Positions 13,201-22,839 are shown, counted from the first letter of the stretch. The stretch is DNA of 64,000 nucleotides from Branchiostoma floridae (GCF_000003815.2 NC_049987.1:18279164-18343163), one strand, 5' to 3'. A program made the numbers and translations. Notes: generated by a model not told the origin, from the letters alone.

Positions 13201-15797
13201 CGCATCGGGCTAGCCTCTTCATCCTTTGGGAGACTTGCATCCAGGGTATTTCTCAACAAGGACCTCACAATTAAAACCAAAGTGGCAGTTTACAAAGCTA
13301 TCTGTCTGTCTATCCTCTTGTACGCTAGCGAGGCCTGGACACCATACAGACGGCACATTCGCATGCTCGAGCAGTTCCACACGAGATGTCTGCAAAGAAT
13401 ACTTGGACTTAAGTGGTGGCACAAGGTCCCACATGCCGAGATTCGTCGCAGGGCTGACATCGAACCACTGGAAACACTGCTCCTCCAGAGGCAACTCAGG
13501 TGGGCCGGCCATGTCATACGCATGCCTGGCAATCGCCTACCTAGACACATGCTGTACGGGGAACTAACCAAGGGTAAACGAACAGTAGGGGGACAGCATA
13601 AACGCTTCAAGGACAACCTGAAAGCAAACCTCAAGAAGTGTGGCATACCTCCGCAGGGTCTCGAGACCTCTGCAGCTGACAGAAACAGATGGAGACAGGA
13701 GTGTGCTGCGGGAGCTGCAAGATTCACCGCCAGCTTCAACCAGCAGTACGAAGAAAGAAGACAGCGCCGGCACCTGCCAACTAGCAACACATCCACTTCC
13801 AGCATCCACATATGCGAAGAGTGCGGCAGGACGTGCAAATCCAGAATCGGACTTACCAGCCACCAAAGAACACATGCGGTCAACCGAACGTGACGTCATC
13901 GTCGGCAACGACGGACAGCCCTAAGCAGTAAGCAAGTTACGTCATAGCGGTTGTGACGGACAGGAGTTAAATGAAAATTCTTGACAGTATACGTCCGTTT
14001 TCTCATGACATTTTGTATGCTCATGCAGGTTTATGTTTTATGCATTTACTGACAGAAAAGGAAGGAACATCAGAGGATGTATAAATGTACATAGCGGCAG
14101 TTAATTGTGCCGTGTTTCTTCCTACCGGTATTTTTTACCCCCTCCCAACCACGCGCCCTTTCGCCGTGTAATTCCACGGCGTGTTACAATTACAATATTA
14201 CGCTTTTAGCAGGACAAGAGTGGCAGAAAAGTTACACAGAAGAAGTGGCAAGGGTAGGCTATAACAGCAACATGTAACTGGAGAAAATGATGCGTTGACA
14301 ATTTGTCAAATCAGTATGGCTAGAGAAATCGTCGTAAACGTACCGGTATTATGATAATAGATGTTACATGGAACTTCCATAGAACGCATGTTTCTTCCTG
14401 AATACTTTTTGTAGGAAGTTCGCATCATATTCACATTTATGCACCTGATAAATATAGATATAGAGAGATTCGATTGTATCTATAAACGAACTTACCTCAA
14501 AAGAGAACCAAGAAGTTGTAAGAACAAACAATAAGTACATTGTGTAGAATATGCACTATCCACTACATAACCAATGAATGTCTACCTACTCACCTAACTG
14601 AAGCAGTGGCTTCCTGCTCGGTGTGCCGTGGTCCAGGTTCTCTTTAGCGTACGTCTCTAGGACACGGGCGGCGTTCCTGAGGAGTCTCACCGCCTGGTGT
14701 GTATGTGAAGTCCCCGGCGACAGGTCCATCCGCTCACGGGCCCGGTCCTGATTCATCCACGCTACTGCCAGCCGAGTCCTCATACCTTCTAAAAGGTACC
14801 TGGTACAGTGATCAGAGATGGCAGACTTTACCCCCTCAGACAAATCACAAAATACAAATCTCAAAAGAGTCAGATCTTTTCTTGCATCGTCTATCATGGC
14901 TTTCATCAGTGCCTTAGGATTATTCTGAAGGATATTTAAGATATTTAATTTTGTAAATGCTTTGGTGTGTAAACAAAAGAGATGTCGACCAGTCCAAAAC
15001 CACGGCCATATATCATAAAGTTCTGCTGTTGAGACACACACACACACACATACGCACACAAACACACACACACACACAAATTCACACACACGCACATAAA
15101 CACACAACAGACCCACACACCATATATTTTAAAGTTATGCTCTTGACACATACACACACACACCGACACATATATGCACGCAAACATACACACGCACGCA
15201 CACACATACACAGCCACCAACACACAACCTTCTCAGTGAAGGTAATGACTGTTATGATAGAATTCGAACCTATAATACCTACCTTTTCTTCTTTGTGGGT
15301 CCCGTCTCTTCCATCAGTTGAACTCCCTCCCTACAGACGCTCTCTGCCTCATACAGGTCTGTCTGTAGATCAACCAGCCTAGTAAAAATCTTAGACAGCG
15401 CTTGGACCCTCTCATCTCCGTTCATGCACTCCACAACCTGTAAGGCTCTTCGCAAAGCCATGGACCGATACGCCCTCCCGAACATCTCCCCGCCGAACGA
15501 CAGTTCTGCCCGCCCGATGATTTTGTCCACATCGTCACCAGTGACTCGCCACCATTCGTGGGTAGGTGCTGCTGCTATCAGACAGGAGCTCCCGAACAAC
15601 AAAGCCATACGAAGCCATCCGATCCTTTTGAAATATTCAACTGCTTCCTGTACAAGATCCACCTTTTCAGTGTTGGGTGTCGACGGAACAACTTGCCGTA
15701 AGTTCTGATTGTCGAGGTTCTTGAGTTTAGATGGAGAATAAAGTCCTTTAAGTACGTGCCAGATTGTTACTAAACGCACCCTTGTTATAGTCGTCAT
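1072..15797 (-). CDS. TPR-repeat protein gene, five exons (gene span)
   Basis: The coding exons in transcript order are 15797-15283, 14924-14594, 9238-9061, 1689-1563 and 1206-1072. Exons 2 to 5 join with matching phases (1, 2, 0) and GT-AG sites, ending in TGA at 1072-1074. Exon 1 leaves phase 2 but exon 2 opens in phase 0, so one small exon is probably missing between them or a boundary is misjudged. The joined product is at least about 427 residues, mostly helical. Exons 3-4 carry a clear tetratricopeptide pattern (LGNLYKYQGEYDKAV, YYRRAVELGKV), then an acidic C-terminus with EENEAEAEEG. No signal peptide or membrane helix is seen in exons 2-5; exon 1 has one hydrophobic stretch (LRMALLFGSSCLIAAAP). 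TPR proteins act as scaffolds; the specific family was not recognised. The introns host a LINE, minisatellites and MITEs. Confidence 0.7.
1563..1689 (-). CDS. TPR-type gene, exon 4
   Basis: The exon runs from an acceptor at 1690 (ctgtag/CTACTAC) to a donor at 1562 (TTCGAG/GTAATT). It encodes YYRRAVELGKVCAPWAVSAI followed by LRNLGTTFVDMKDKKEARAT, a TPR-like helix pair that continues the repeat from exon 3. The phase is 2 in and 0 out, consistent with both neighbours. Confidence 0.75.
2001..2355. repeat. composite MITE with duplicated 69-bp flank
   Basis: A 69-bp block starting caaatagtatcctttttgag occurs at 2001-2069 and identically at 2287-2355. Between the copies is a small inverted-repeat insert (tctggagcctaaag at 2068 against cttcaggctccaga ending 2182), then a block of about 106 bp (2187-2292) found again at 7124-7229. 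The second 69-bp copy also forms an imperfect palindrome with the sequence before it, centred near 2295. Confidence 0.7.
4195..4335 (-). repeat. retroelement 3'-end-like stem-loop tail (minus orientation)
   Basis: Read on the minus strand, it gives 'cctgaagaaggtaacagacg' followed by 'gtcaccgaaacggcggtgtg', then 'aataaag'. A diverged plus-strand copy is at 36607-36690. The stem with GAAACG followed by AATAAA resembles the 3' ends of dispersed retroelements (Penelope-like or LINE); the family is not certain. Confidence 0.5.
4916..5403. repeat. ~52-bp GC-rich minisatellite, nine copies
   Basis: The unit begins cccgcgacactcgccggtgc and includes gcccgggtcttaccatcttc. Unit starts are at 4916, 4968, 5020, 5078, 5130, 5182, 5241, 5300 and 5352, so periods are 52 bp with three variants of 58-59 bp carrying a small internal duplication. 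The minus strand stays open through part of it (RAHEDGKARAGTGECRG repeats). I read that as a by-product, because the array lies inside an intron. Confidence 0.9.
7124..7229. repeat. second copy of the 106-bp dispersed block
   Basis: By eye it is identical to 2187-2292: it starts gccggagggccagcacacag and ends gtgcacctcaaata. It abuts the left end of the 1.7-kb inverted-repeat element at 7230. Confidence 0.75.
7230..8940. mobile_element. 1.7-kb inverted-repeat DNA element, non-autonomous
   Basis: The left end reads atagatcgttttca and the right end is its exact reverse complement tgaaaacgatctat. Further in, both ends share 'ttcgaa...gccatgttggatgataa' in inverted orientation. No transposase-like frame was seen inside. 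The target-site duplication is unclear, so the outer limits are approximate. A related word (ttcgaacgccatgttg) occurs at 10327. Confidence 0.5.
8971..9050. repeat. 12-bp tandem array of seven CACGTG E-boxes
   Basis: CACGTG begins at 8971, 8983, 8995, 9007, 9019, 9031 and 9043, exactly 12 bp apart, each followed by AT. The array ends about 10 bp from the donor of TPR-gene exon 3, inside the intron. CACGTG is the palindromic core bound by several bHLH factors; regulatory use here is inference. Confidence 0.85.
9061..9238 (-). CDS. TPR-type gene, exon 3 (clear TPR motif)
   Basis: The acceptor is tttccag/CGAAC at 9239 and the donor is GTAAG/GTATGT at 9060. The protein reads NTYQCIGCEYKNSEAERSLQ, a linker, then IDVLKDLGNLYKYQGEYDKA, which fits the TPR consensus (L-G/N-x-Y-x2-G-x-Y-x-K-A). 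The exon joins exon 4 with the split codon AG/C. A 12-bp CACGTG array sits directly downstream in the intron. Confidence 0.75.
9732..9881 (+). pseudogene. LINE endonuclease N-part, cut off by transposon insertion
   Basis: The frame VTEEGSLTEEGEGYTFFWKG continues to VAKEDPQGL and then runs into the inserted DNA transposon at 9882. Joined across the insertion it continues directly into ...RIMTWRIPL at 10981. It is a fragment and would not be translated with the rest today. Confidence 0.75.
9882..10978. mobile_element. 1,097-bp TIR DNA transposon nested in the LINE
   Basis: Perfect 21-bp terminal inverted repeats lie at 9882-9902 (starting acgcaaggttaccagtttac) and 10958-10978. They are flanked by a TA duplication at 9880-9881 and 10979-10980. 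The core CGTAAACTGGT appears twice near each end (right 10763 and 10958, left as reverse complement), suggesting paired binding sites. TA duplication fits the Tc1/mariner/IS630 superfamily in the broad sense, but the ends do not match a family I know. No transposase domain was recognised, so it is probably non-autonomous. Confidence 0.85.
10981..13893 (+). CDS. LINE ORF2 (endonuclease C-part, reverse transcriptase, C2H2 finger)
   Basis: The frame is open from the transposon junction at 10981 and its first ATG is at 10996 within MTWRIPL (a GTG-like start lies at 10993). Numbered from 10993 it spans 966 residues with no internal stop. The endonuclease part shows TLISTYAPT, LAILGDFNARVG and TDHRMV, consistent with an AP endonuclease. 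Reverse-transcriptase blocks follow: NNKAAGPDEVPGEI, IQCGFRKDRSTVDM, MVFIDLTKAFDTVN, GVRQGC and the catalytic LQYADD at about 652-655. A thumb-like region has YLGSVLS and RWAGHVIRM. The last about 30 residues form a C2H2 finger (C-x2-C-x12-H-x3-H). The intact length suggests a young insertion, but the 5' truncation and nested insertion make it inactive. Confidence 0.85.
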   Translation, partial: SERIMTWRIPLQNNRYLTLISTYAPTLVASDAEKDSFYEALNTAVRAVPHADKLAILGDFNARVGNSHHLWQRVMGVHGVGKCNDNGLCLLSFCAEHDLVITNTLFQLRTMHKTTWMHPRSKRWHMLDYVLVRQPDRKDVKITRVMRGAQGWTDHRMVRTRLEIHIKKHARKNAHAGKLNTWALEDSGKREELQTALASRLTHALEDLPADTELLTTAWEAVASTLNTTARQVLGTTTKRNRDWFDEQREDIHTLLREQHSAHAAVLRSPSPANRARLAEVRSQAQREIRKMKNEWWTRLATEIQGYADKGNQQQFYCALKAAYGPRRGTNFPVRSADGTTLITEKAAILARWAEHYRQLLNRHTEVDDSVLDDVPKLPVLESIDDPPTLEEVKASVNSLKNNKAAGPDEVPGEILRHGGEAVALCLHFFVVACWNSGCVPQQWKDADLVSIYKKKGDRASCSNSRGISLLSSAGKVLSRIMLLRLIKAVAEEVLPEIQCGFRKDRSTVDMIFVLRQVQEKCREQHQDLYMVFIDLTKAFDTVNRPLLWEVLGRFGCPDRFLRVLKALQDGARVRVIGGGGKSDPFEVCTGVRQGCVIAPVIFNLFLAAVMLAAKQRIKPEDCLSLTYRLDGNLFNLRRLKAHTRVTQEDILELQYADDAAVTGSTAAGLQRNLNTLDDTYTRAGLLINCGKTEAMDLGRPGTEPAAFSIKDTALKSVPAFTYLGSVLSVTGDITDEVQRRIGLASSSFGRLASRVFLNKDLTIKTKVAVYKAICLSILLYASEAWTPYRRHIRMLEQFHTRCLQRILGLKWWHKVPHAEIRRRADIEPLETLLLQRQLRWAGHVIRMPGNRLPRHMLYGELTKGKRTVGGQHKRFKDNLKANLKKCGIPPQGLETSAADRNRWRQECAAGAARFTASFNQQYEERRQRRHLPTSNTSTSSIHICEECGRTCKSRIGLTSHQRTHAVNRT
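14594..14924 (-). CDS. TPR-type gene, exon 2
   Basis: The acceptor is tatccttcag/AATAAT at 14925 and the donor is TTAG/GTGAGT at 14593. The reading NNPKALMKAMIDDARKD... to ...RKPLLQL is open through the exon, with basic helices (RLAVAWMNQDRARERMD, AVRLLRNAARVLETYAKEN). It ends with one extra base, matching exon 3 exactly. The entry phase does not match exon 1. The preceding intron holds CA-rich simple repeats. Confidence 0.65.
14925..15282. repeat. CA-rich simple repeats in TPR-gene intron 1
   Basis: Degenerate (CA)n runs at 15034-15118 and 15147-15222 are separated by a partly duplicated unit (ttctgctgttgagacacaca / ttatgctcttgacacataca). No exon bridging the phase mismatch between exons 1 and 2 was seen here. 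Confidence 0.75.
15283..15797 (-). CDS. TPR-type gene, exon 1
   Basis: This exon opens with ATG at 15797 (MTTITRVRLVTIWHVLKGL) and is open for about 172 codons to a consensus donor (AAAAG/GTAGGT, boundary 15283/15282). The protein is helical, with EAVEYFKRIGWLRMALLFG and later RRALQVVECMNGDERVQAL segments typical of helix-pair repeats. It ends in a lysine-rich KKKR and leaves two bases of a split codon. The start is inferred; no upstream acceptor is better placed. Confidence 0.65.
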
Positions 15798-16836
15798 ATC
15801 TACTACTAGATATAACGTCGACTGGTCTCAACTTTCAACATTCGCCTCGGTTCTAGAACGACATACGGTCGAACACAAAGGGTAGTCACAACCGAAGCCT
15901 TGGTAACACGCTTGACAAGTTCTAAAAACGTTCGAACAATTTCCACAACACTCAGGAATTCATTCAATCGTTTGTGACGCATAAGATATCGTTGAATGCT
16001 GAGTGTCAGCGATACAATGGCCTTATTTGGATTCTTAGAATAGTAGCTTATGCGTTATTTCTTATATTCCGTTGTTTCAGGAACAATGGCAACGGACTCA
16101 CTATATCGTTAACGTACGTGAAGATGGATGTCGAGAGAGTGACTACAAACTGTACACGATTTACTAAATATTTGACCGCTACATCTTTAACACACTGGAC
16201 AGGGATGCCATCTAGCAAGCGTGATGTTAAGTGCAAGCGTAAGACCTCTAAAGAACACCCAGATCTTAACCTGCTTAGCTTTTTCATCAGGACTTCCGTG
16301 CCTCAGTAGTGCAGACGTCACAGTTGAGTTGCGCAGTAGAGGGCGCAGATTGGGAATACGATTATGGTGCCACTTAAAATAAATCCTTGAAAATAATTTT
16401 CCCTTGAATAATTTAGCTCAACCTGGAGACTATTGGGGTTAGAAGGAAAAGGTAAGGTCTCAGCCTTCCAATTTTGGTCAAATTTTGCTCAGTTTAGCAG
16501 TTAAGTTGGCGTGCGGAAGGACTTTAGTTGTTAAGTCATATATCAGGATAAAGCTAGGGTCAAAGGTAAGGTGTCTTCCATAGAGCGAGCATTCCTCAAG
16601 TTTGAGATTACCCTTGTGATTGTTTGGTGGAGGAAAATCTTTAAGAAGGTCGCTTATTAATGCTTGGAAAATATTTGGGACCGAGAAAAAGTGGCCGGCT
16701 TAAAGAGGTGACCTTTTGGCTGGTTTGACTCTATTGTTTTGGTGGACCAATGTGTCTGCGTGATGATTCGCACTGTCATTCCGTAACCTTGCCGCACATT
16801 CGCGTATCAGTACGTATCGTTAGCGTGTCAGTGTAT

Positions 16837-16892
16837 GTGTGTGTATGTGCGCGTGTGTGTGTGTTTGTGTTTGCATTTGTGTGTGTGTATGT

Positions 16893-16949
<57 letters not shown>

Positions 16950-16950
16950 G
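16837..16950. repeat. (GT)n microsatellite
   Basis: An imperfect then perfect GT run, the longest uninterrupted part at about 16899-16947. Confidence 0.9.
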
Positions 16951-19900
16951 GGTAGAGAGGTTCAGTTTGTCAGACGACGCCACAAAATGTATATGTGGAA
17001 GGCTAAAAAAATATTCGTCGTATGCGTTCAATTAAATATACATTTGTGTTATACAACGTATATGAAAACGAACAAAATTCACAATATTAACCACAAACCG
17101 TGGTGACCAATTATTTGAATCACATGGTGTTACCATTCTCACCTTACTCAACCAGCGTTTTCCTATTGCCCCCGGCTGGATTTTTCAAAAGCTCTAACTT
17201 TAGTGTCAGTTTAATCGTCAGTGAGTTGGAATGACCTCTTTTGGGAAGGGCTTTGACTCACATTCCGGGCTACTGAAAGCAGTCGGGCTATGGCGAAGAA
17301 AGACATGTATGTGTCGAAGAAACATAGGATAACCAGGCATCCAGTTTTTACCGTGGATTTGCCGGGCTCTCTTCGGGGCAGATGACACTTTCCACCGCCG
17401 GGGTAATTGTTCGCACCCGATAGGAGTTGAATGTCAAAGGTTCTACCCAATCCACTATAGACTGGATGTCTTGTTACAAGGGACAATACTGTTGCTAGTT
17501 GTTGCTGCCTTAGTTCTAGTAAAATATTATTGACTCTCTGTACACTCAAATATATTGCAACTTATAGCCACTGTACTAAGATTCTATTCAACTGGTTCGG
17601 CATTGATTGAATAGAGTATAAATTTCACAATGCTCGGGGCAAAATCTATTATTTAACGCAGTCTCCCGAAGACTAACATATTTTAAAGACAAACTATCAC
17701 AAACGACAGTAACTAAATCAACGTTCTTCGAGGAAGGTGAAAAGATACGCCAAGAAGCAGTAGGTAAGAAGATACGCCAAAAACAAGAAACTGGAGATTG
17801 CAAAGTCATATTTAGTTGCTTGATGCACATAAATAGTTGTGGTCAATTGCAATCTACAGCTAACCGTGCACACCAACGCCACCGTGACCTCCAGAAATGA
17901 CGCTGTAGCCGCATAGTTTTCGTTCAGGACTATTCATGCCCGCCGGACTAGTTTCGCCTTGTGTGTGGCTTCTTCATATTCTCCAAGCAGAGGTTGGGGC
18001 GCGGAGACAGATTCTCTGGCAAGTATAAAATTCTGATTGAGCAGGGATGCTCTTGGGTGACATGTGACCACAAGTTGTTTTGAGAATAGGCAAAAATTCA
18101 ACGCGCACGCGGATGTCACCCATAATTTAAGTCAGCATGGCCAAAACTAATTAACTAAAAGTACTTCGATGAAGGTGAGACATCAAGGTAATAAGATACG
18201 TCATAAAGCAGTTACTCACACAACTGGAAATTGCAAAGTCATATCCAGTTGCTTGAGTTACCGATATTTGACGTAAATCAAAGCGTTACTGCACATGTAA
18301 CGTTACAAAGGAAAATGTTTGCGATGATTGATTTAAGTAGCAAGGAGAAAATGGGGTAGTTTGGAGTGTTCGTAGTGGTTTTAATTGAGAAGGGGAAGAC
18401 TGGTAGAAGACAGAACAATGATTTTCGCGGTGGTTTTAATTTAAAGTTCAAATTTAAGGAATAGTTTGGAGAAATGGAGTTTTCGCCCGGCGGGTTTAAG
18501 TCCGCGGTTACCATACTCATCGGAAGAACCGGTGCCTAAAGTTATGGACATCCGGATAGTCAGTCGGAAACCAAGGTAGTACACACCTACTTGCGACCTG
18601 GCAAGGATGAATAAGACGGACAGAACATATGTAGTGAGTTGAAGGGAGTAAGGTGGGCGGAAGTTGGAACGAAAATCTTCTCATTGGCAAAGTTTTCGGT
18701 GAATCTGTCGCTCAAAAATATAAAAACCAACCGCAAACATTTCAACATTTACAGTATATGGTTTCAACGTAACATTAGCTAATTGGCAAATTTCAATTCT
18801 TCTTTTGTTTCTATCCTGAAAGATAGTTGTATGCGTAAAGAATAATCTAGCAGGGGATTCCCCCCAGGCGTGGTAATTATAGATTCACAGCTGGTGGGTA
18901 CCGGTTTGGGCCGGCTAAATTGAGTGTCGCAACAATTAGCGCCTGCGCCTAGAAACAAGGCTTTAGACCATTGAAAACCCTTTCTTGGTGGGATCTTATG
19001 TTAAATTTGTGCATTATGGGAGTGACTGTGGTAGGAAAGACCATATACTTGTCGAATCAGTTGTAAAAGATGAGCTTACCCCATCTCTATTTTTAAACCC
19101 CTCTGACATAGTGGTTTGAGCCTAAAGGGTCAAACCAAGGGCTCTGATTAGGGAGTCTTTCTAAAGGCTATCCTTATAGGAAATTATTGCAAATGAATTT
19201 GATGAGACTGGACACAGTAGGCTATAAATTGAGGGCAAGTTTGTATGGCTAGAATTTTGGATTCTTGGGATAACGACACATTTGTTTCCTCCCTATTACA
19301 TGGGGGGAAAAAATCAAATGTAATTGTGCAATCGCCCAAATCCGGCTTGCCTCGTCACATGACGTAACATCGCCGCTAATTGATGTTTACATTTTGAGTC
19401 TAGCAGTCGTCCGCTCGTAGCAAGGATCGGACATAATTTATATGAGATATAACGTCCTTGCTCGTAGCAGTGGGGCCAGCCAGCATTTTCCTGGGGATAT
19501 TTCTCATCCTCATAGCCATAGATCGGGCTTTTCAACGTCATTGAAGGTTTTAAGGTCAGTAAATTTACCCAGGTTTGTACTGTCGTTATGAGGGCTATTG
19601 TGTTTAAGGTGTTAGAAAGAGAGTATGATTTTTTCAGTAGGGTAAATAGAGATCGCTCAAGGTCATTTTAGCCATTCTATCAGTGTTATGCCTTTTATTT
19701 GTATATGATAGCCACTACGAGGCTTTGTAATGGGTTATAGATAGCTGAATTTGGTATAAATTTGGTGAATAGTTGATCAGAAGGGAAGGCCCGATGTAAG
19801 GGTTGACATTTTCCCTTGGGAGTGCGACAGGGAAACCCTACAAATAGTATAATGGTCTCCTTGTTTGACTTTTGCTAATTTTCTTTGCAACCAGCGGTTT

Positions 19901-20339
19901 TAGTCTGATATGAACGCCAATTGTGTATTTTAAACCTGGCTTAAGTTTGCTACCTACGAATCTGGTATGTCTTGAGCGTCGTTCTTTTGTGAAAATCCTT
20001 GCTTTTCAAGATATAATCGACATCCGCTACATGTAAATAAGCTTTCACAACATGAGACAAACGCACCGTTTTATGCCTTTGGGGCACGTATATACATGTA
20101 TTAGGAACAACAATACTCTCCAAGCAGAGGTTAGGTTCCGACTATTTTTTGACGTTTTTATACAGTACGTTTTTATCGCGGGCTTTCTATCTTGTACGAC
20201 ATGAAGAAAACAGTACAAAAACGCCTTAAAATGACGAAAAGACAGCCGGAGCCTAACCTCCGATTGGGCAGTAGTACAACACGTGAAGCAAGTACTGTTC
20301 GTTCGTCCCATAGCCTTTTAATCAGCCGTAGGTAAATGC

Positions 20340-20530
20340 AGAAATGTTCGCGGTGGATTAATTTTCGCGGTGACCACTTCACCGCGAACTTAAAACGACC
20401 GCGAACATCTTTCAATTATTGTATTAGACTGTAGTCTATGGTGTTACCGCGAAATTAAATCCGCCGCGAAAAGTCATTTTTACCCGCTACCGCGAAATTA
20501 AATCCGTGCGAACTTAAATGCATTTACAGT
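20340..20530. repeat. CGCGGT palindromic repeat, second copy
   Basis: Several 'gttcgcggtgga' and 'accgcgaaattaaatccg' words in both orientations, ending 'atgcatttacagta', the same terminal word as the copy at 206-300. Confidence 0.7.
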
Positions 20531-20599
20531 ATCCTGTTTATTAATTTCCCCTTTGTTTTGTTTCTTTCTATTGAAGGTCGATCGACAAATCCCATAGTC

Positions 20600-20704
20600 A
20601 TGCAGAAAACCGGTGAATGCCTGGCCAGCGAAAGCCCATGGGGGTCAACTCACCTCCAAAAACCTTTGGAAAAGCCAGCTGCAAACCTTACCACCTGTGC
20701 AGCG
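20600..20704 (+). CDS. candidate alternative first coding exon of the M20 peptidase gene
   Basis: ATG at 20600 opens 35 codons, beginning MQKTGECLASESPWGSTHLQ, to a consensus donor GCG/GTAAGT after 20704, leaving phase 0. The protein matches the exon at 23479-23571 in order and spacing (ECLASESPWGS against [11 protein letters not shown], then KPLEKPAA against PPLGKPSA). Both could splice in frame to the acceptor at 23795. It may be an alternative first exon or a remnant of a duplicated gene start. No function for this leader is known to me. Confidence 0.5.
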
Positions 20705-20761
20705 GTAAGTCGTGTCTTTTCTTAGGGAGAAATACATATGAATCTTTAATGAGGTTAGAAT

Positions 20762-21350
20762 AATGAATGAATGAATGAATGAATGAATGAATGAATGAAT
20801 GAATGAATGAATGAATGAATGAATGAATGAATGAATGAATGAATGAATGAATGAATGAATGAATGAATGAATGAATGAATGAATGAATGAATGAATGAAT
20901 GAAAGAAAGAAAGAATGAAGACCTTTATTGTACATACCCACTGGGTTCAGTACAGGTCGCAACAAGATATACATGGAATATGTACAATGGATCTACAATA
21001 TTCAAGAATCGTATTCTGCTACGTGAATTCGACTTCTCATTTCTTTGTGATATTGAAAATATAGAATCAGATATGCTTTAAAAGTAAATGTTTGTGTAAA
21101 TTCATAAGGAATATAAATTTGCCTATATTACTTAGTTGTATAAAGTGGGGGAACATGGGTTCTATTAGTCTGTCGCTATAGAGTTCAGCTCTCTCTTTCT
21201 TGTACAAACTACATTCTACTACAAAATGATGTTCGTCTTCTAACTTATCTAGATTGCAGTATCTACATATTCGTTGTTCTAGAGGAGTGCGGTTATGTCT
21301 TCCGGTTTCAATGTGTAATTTGTATGAGGATAAAAATACCAGGAATGCAA
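20762..21350 (-). pseudogene. LINE 3' end (C-terminal domain plus ATTC tail), minus orientation
   Basis: On the minus strand, 21345 downward encodes SSYKLHIETGRHNRTPLEQR, then ICRYCNLDKLEDEHHFVVEC, a Cys/His arrangement typical of the end of LINE reverse-transcriptase proteins. A short AT-rich tail follows, then 'aataaaggtc' and an (ATTC)n array of about 35 units at 20762-20919. The fragment is 5' truncated and has stops near its end. Confidence 0.75.
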
Positions 21351-21573
21351 CCCGCCCGTCCAGTTCATCAGCCCCCTACCCGGGATTTTTTACTGGGTTA
21401 CTGGTTCCTAAACTTCCTTGGTTTGGAAGTTTTATCAATTGGTACGACCTTAATTGTTTCGGCGAAAACTCAAAAGGCCAACTAAAAATTCCTACTAAAA
21501 ACAGAAACAAAACTATGCTTAGCAGACAGGCACACTCAGGTGAAACACCCCCAAGCAAACTCAGGTGACCTGA

Positions 21574-21716
21574 ATACGACCCGAGTTGTTAGCGAGCTCT
21601 AAATTACAAAGAGGTATGACCCTGGTGCCGACGAAGAAACTCTGCCATTTGTTTTTAGGCATCAGGGTCATGCCTCCTCGTAATTTAGAGCTCGCGATCG
21701 CTGACAACTCGGCCGA
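21574..21716. repeat. foldback MITE
   Basis: The arms ccgagttgttagcgagctct and gagctcgcgatcgctgacaa are inverted copies. The inner arms (aattacaaagaggtatgacc / ggtcatgcctcctcgtaatt) extend the hairpin to about 60 bp per side around 'tgccatttg'. Confidence 0.75.
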
Positions 21717-21929
21717 GCTAAATTCTTGATTTGTAAACGGGGCTTTAAGGGGGCTTAAGGGTGTGGAGCAGCTGCCATTCGGCGCCACCCAGGAGACCTC
21801 AATACGACAAAAGTTGCCGAATATGCGGGCAAATGACTGTATGTTTTGAACCCCTACTCTTCTCGATAATTGCGGTGGGTTCTTTAAATTACTCATGTTG
21901 TGGCTCTCCCCAAACACATTCGGAAACTT

Positions 21930-22000
21930 TTTAACGTCCTATCCGAGGGACTGCCCTAACTGCGAAGCTAGGTACTCATATTCACCTGAGTGAAGTTAGG
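21930..22000 (-). repeat. SINE body fragment (minus)
   Basis: The sequence 'ctaggtactcatattcacct' with 'cctatccgagggactgcc' is the reverse complement of the block at 63440-63500. Both belong to the dispersed SINE-like body also present at 62.3 kb. Confidence 0.5.
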
Positions 22001-22839
22001 AAAGTCGTACTGTAAAGCAGTACTGTAACAAGCCGCTAGATAGCCCAAAATTTAATTTTTAAGATATCAAGACCTACCCACATGCTAAGTATCAATACAA
22101 TACATGTAGGCATTTACCTGATCATCTACACCAATACGCTACCAAAAAAACAAACCGGGGCGTTGGTTTGCGATTTTCAACGTTGGCTATTAGTTCTCTT
22201 ATGCAGGGATAGGGATTTTGCCGGAGGAGGGAGTTTGCCGAGGAAGGTACTTTGCCGTGGAAGGTAGTTTTGCCCCGCATCGTTCGCTAAGATGATACGC
22301 AGTCGCCAAAAATAGGTGTCAGCATATTTAGATTATAGATTACAGCATTGCCTAGGGCTTGCGCGGGGACTTAACTAAAAGATACTGTTGAAAGAAAGTG
22401 TGTGTGAGTTTTAGTTTCACGGTTGTGTGTATACGCATGTATTTTGGTTTGTGAAACTATGTTAGTGTTCGTGTGTATGTTAGTGTCTGTGTACAGATTG
22501 TGTTTGTGTGTATGTGTGTGTGACTCTTCTAAGTGTAAAGTAAATACGGTGTGTTCACACAACAAAAACGCGTCGTACGAAAATTTTCCTTGTGTGAACC
22601 GGCCCCAAAATGCATTAGAACAGTGAAAACAGGAACACATTTGCTATTAGCGCTGCCAACGGTGCTAGTCAACAGTTTGAAAGTGTGAATTGCTGTTATT
22701 CACATAATTTAACGTTACGTCCCAGGCGGGTACTTTCTTTGTTACTATCGAAATCCAAGATGGCTTTACCGGTGGACCGCGACTATGAAACTAGCTTGCA
22801 TAAGAATGGAAGGTATGGATAAGGGTTTGAACAGACTTG

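Larger units (their letters stand above)
9728..13925 (+). mobile_element. non-LTR retrotransposon (LINE), 5' truncated, antisense to host gene
   Basis: The element carries an AP-type endonuclease, a reverse transcriptase and a C-terminal zinc finger in one frame. The first part (about 9732-9881) encodes the endonuclease segment YTFFWKGLPEDERRLYGVGF. The frame is then cut by a 1,097-bp DNA transposon and resumes at 10981. The 5' end is missing: the endonuclease start, including its first catalytic residues, is absent and a stop lies just upstream of 9732. No RNase H domain was recognised, as in RTE-like elements; clade assignment is tentative. It lies in a TPR-gene intron in the opposite orientation, the commonly tolerated arrangement. 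Confidence 0.85.
9239..14593. other. 5.4-kb intron of the TPR gene carrying the LINE
   Basis: Besides the LINE and its nested transposon, 9241-9725 and 13925-14593 hold only AT-rich sequence in which I see no exon. Confidence 0.5.
15798..20599. other. intergenic region upstream of the TPR gene
   Basis: This separates the divergent TPR (minus) and peptidase (plus) genes, so it should contain the TPR promoter near 15.8-16 kb. It holds a (GT)n tract at 16837-16950 and a repeat pair at 17680-17830 and 18160-18260 sharing 'aactggaaattgcaaagtca' in slightly varied form. CGCGGT words occur near 18425. No gene was recognised. Confidence 0.5.

Noticed and set aside
20762-20919. FIHSFIHS repeat protein on the minus strand
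   Set aside because: It is translation of a (GAAT)n microsatellite that forms a LINE tail.
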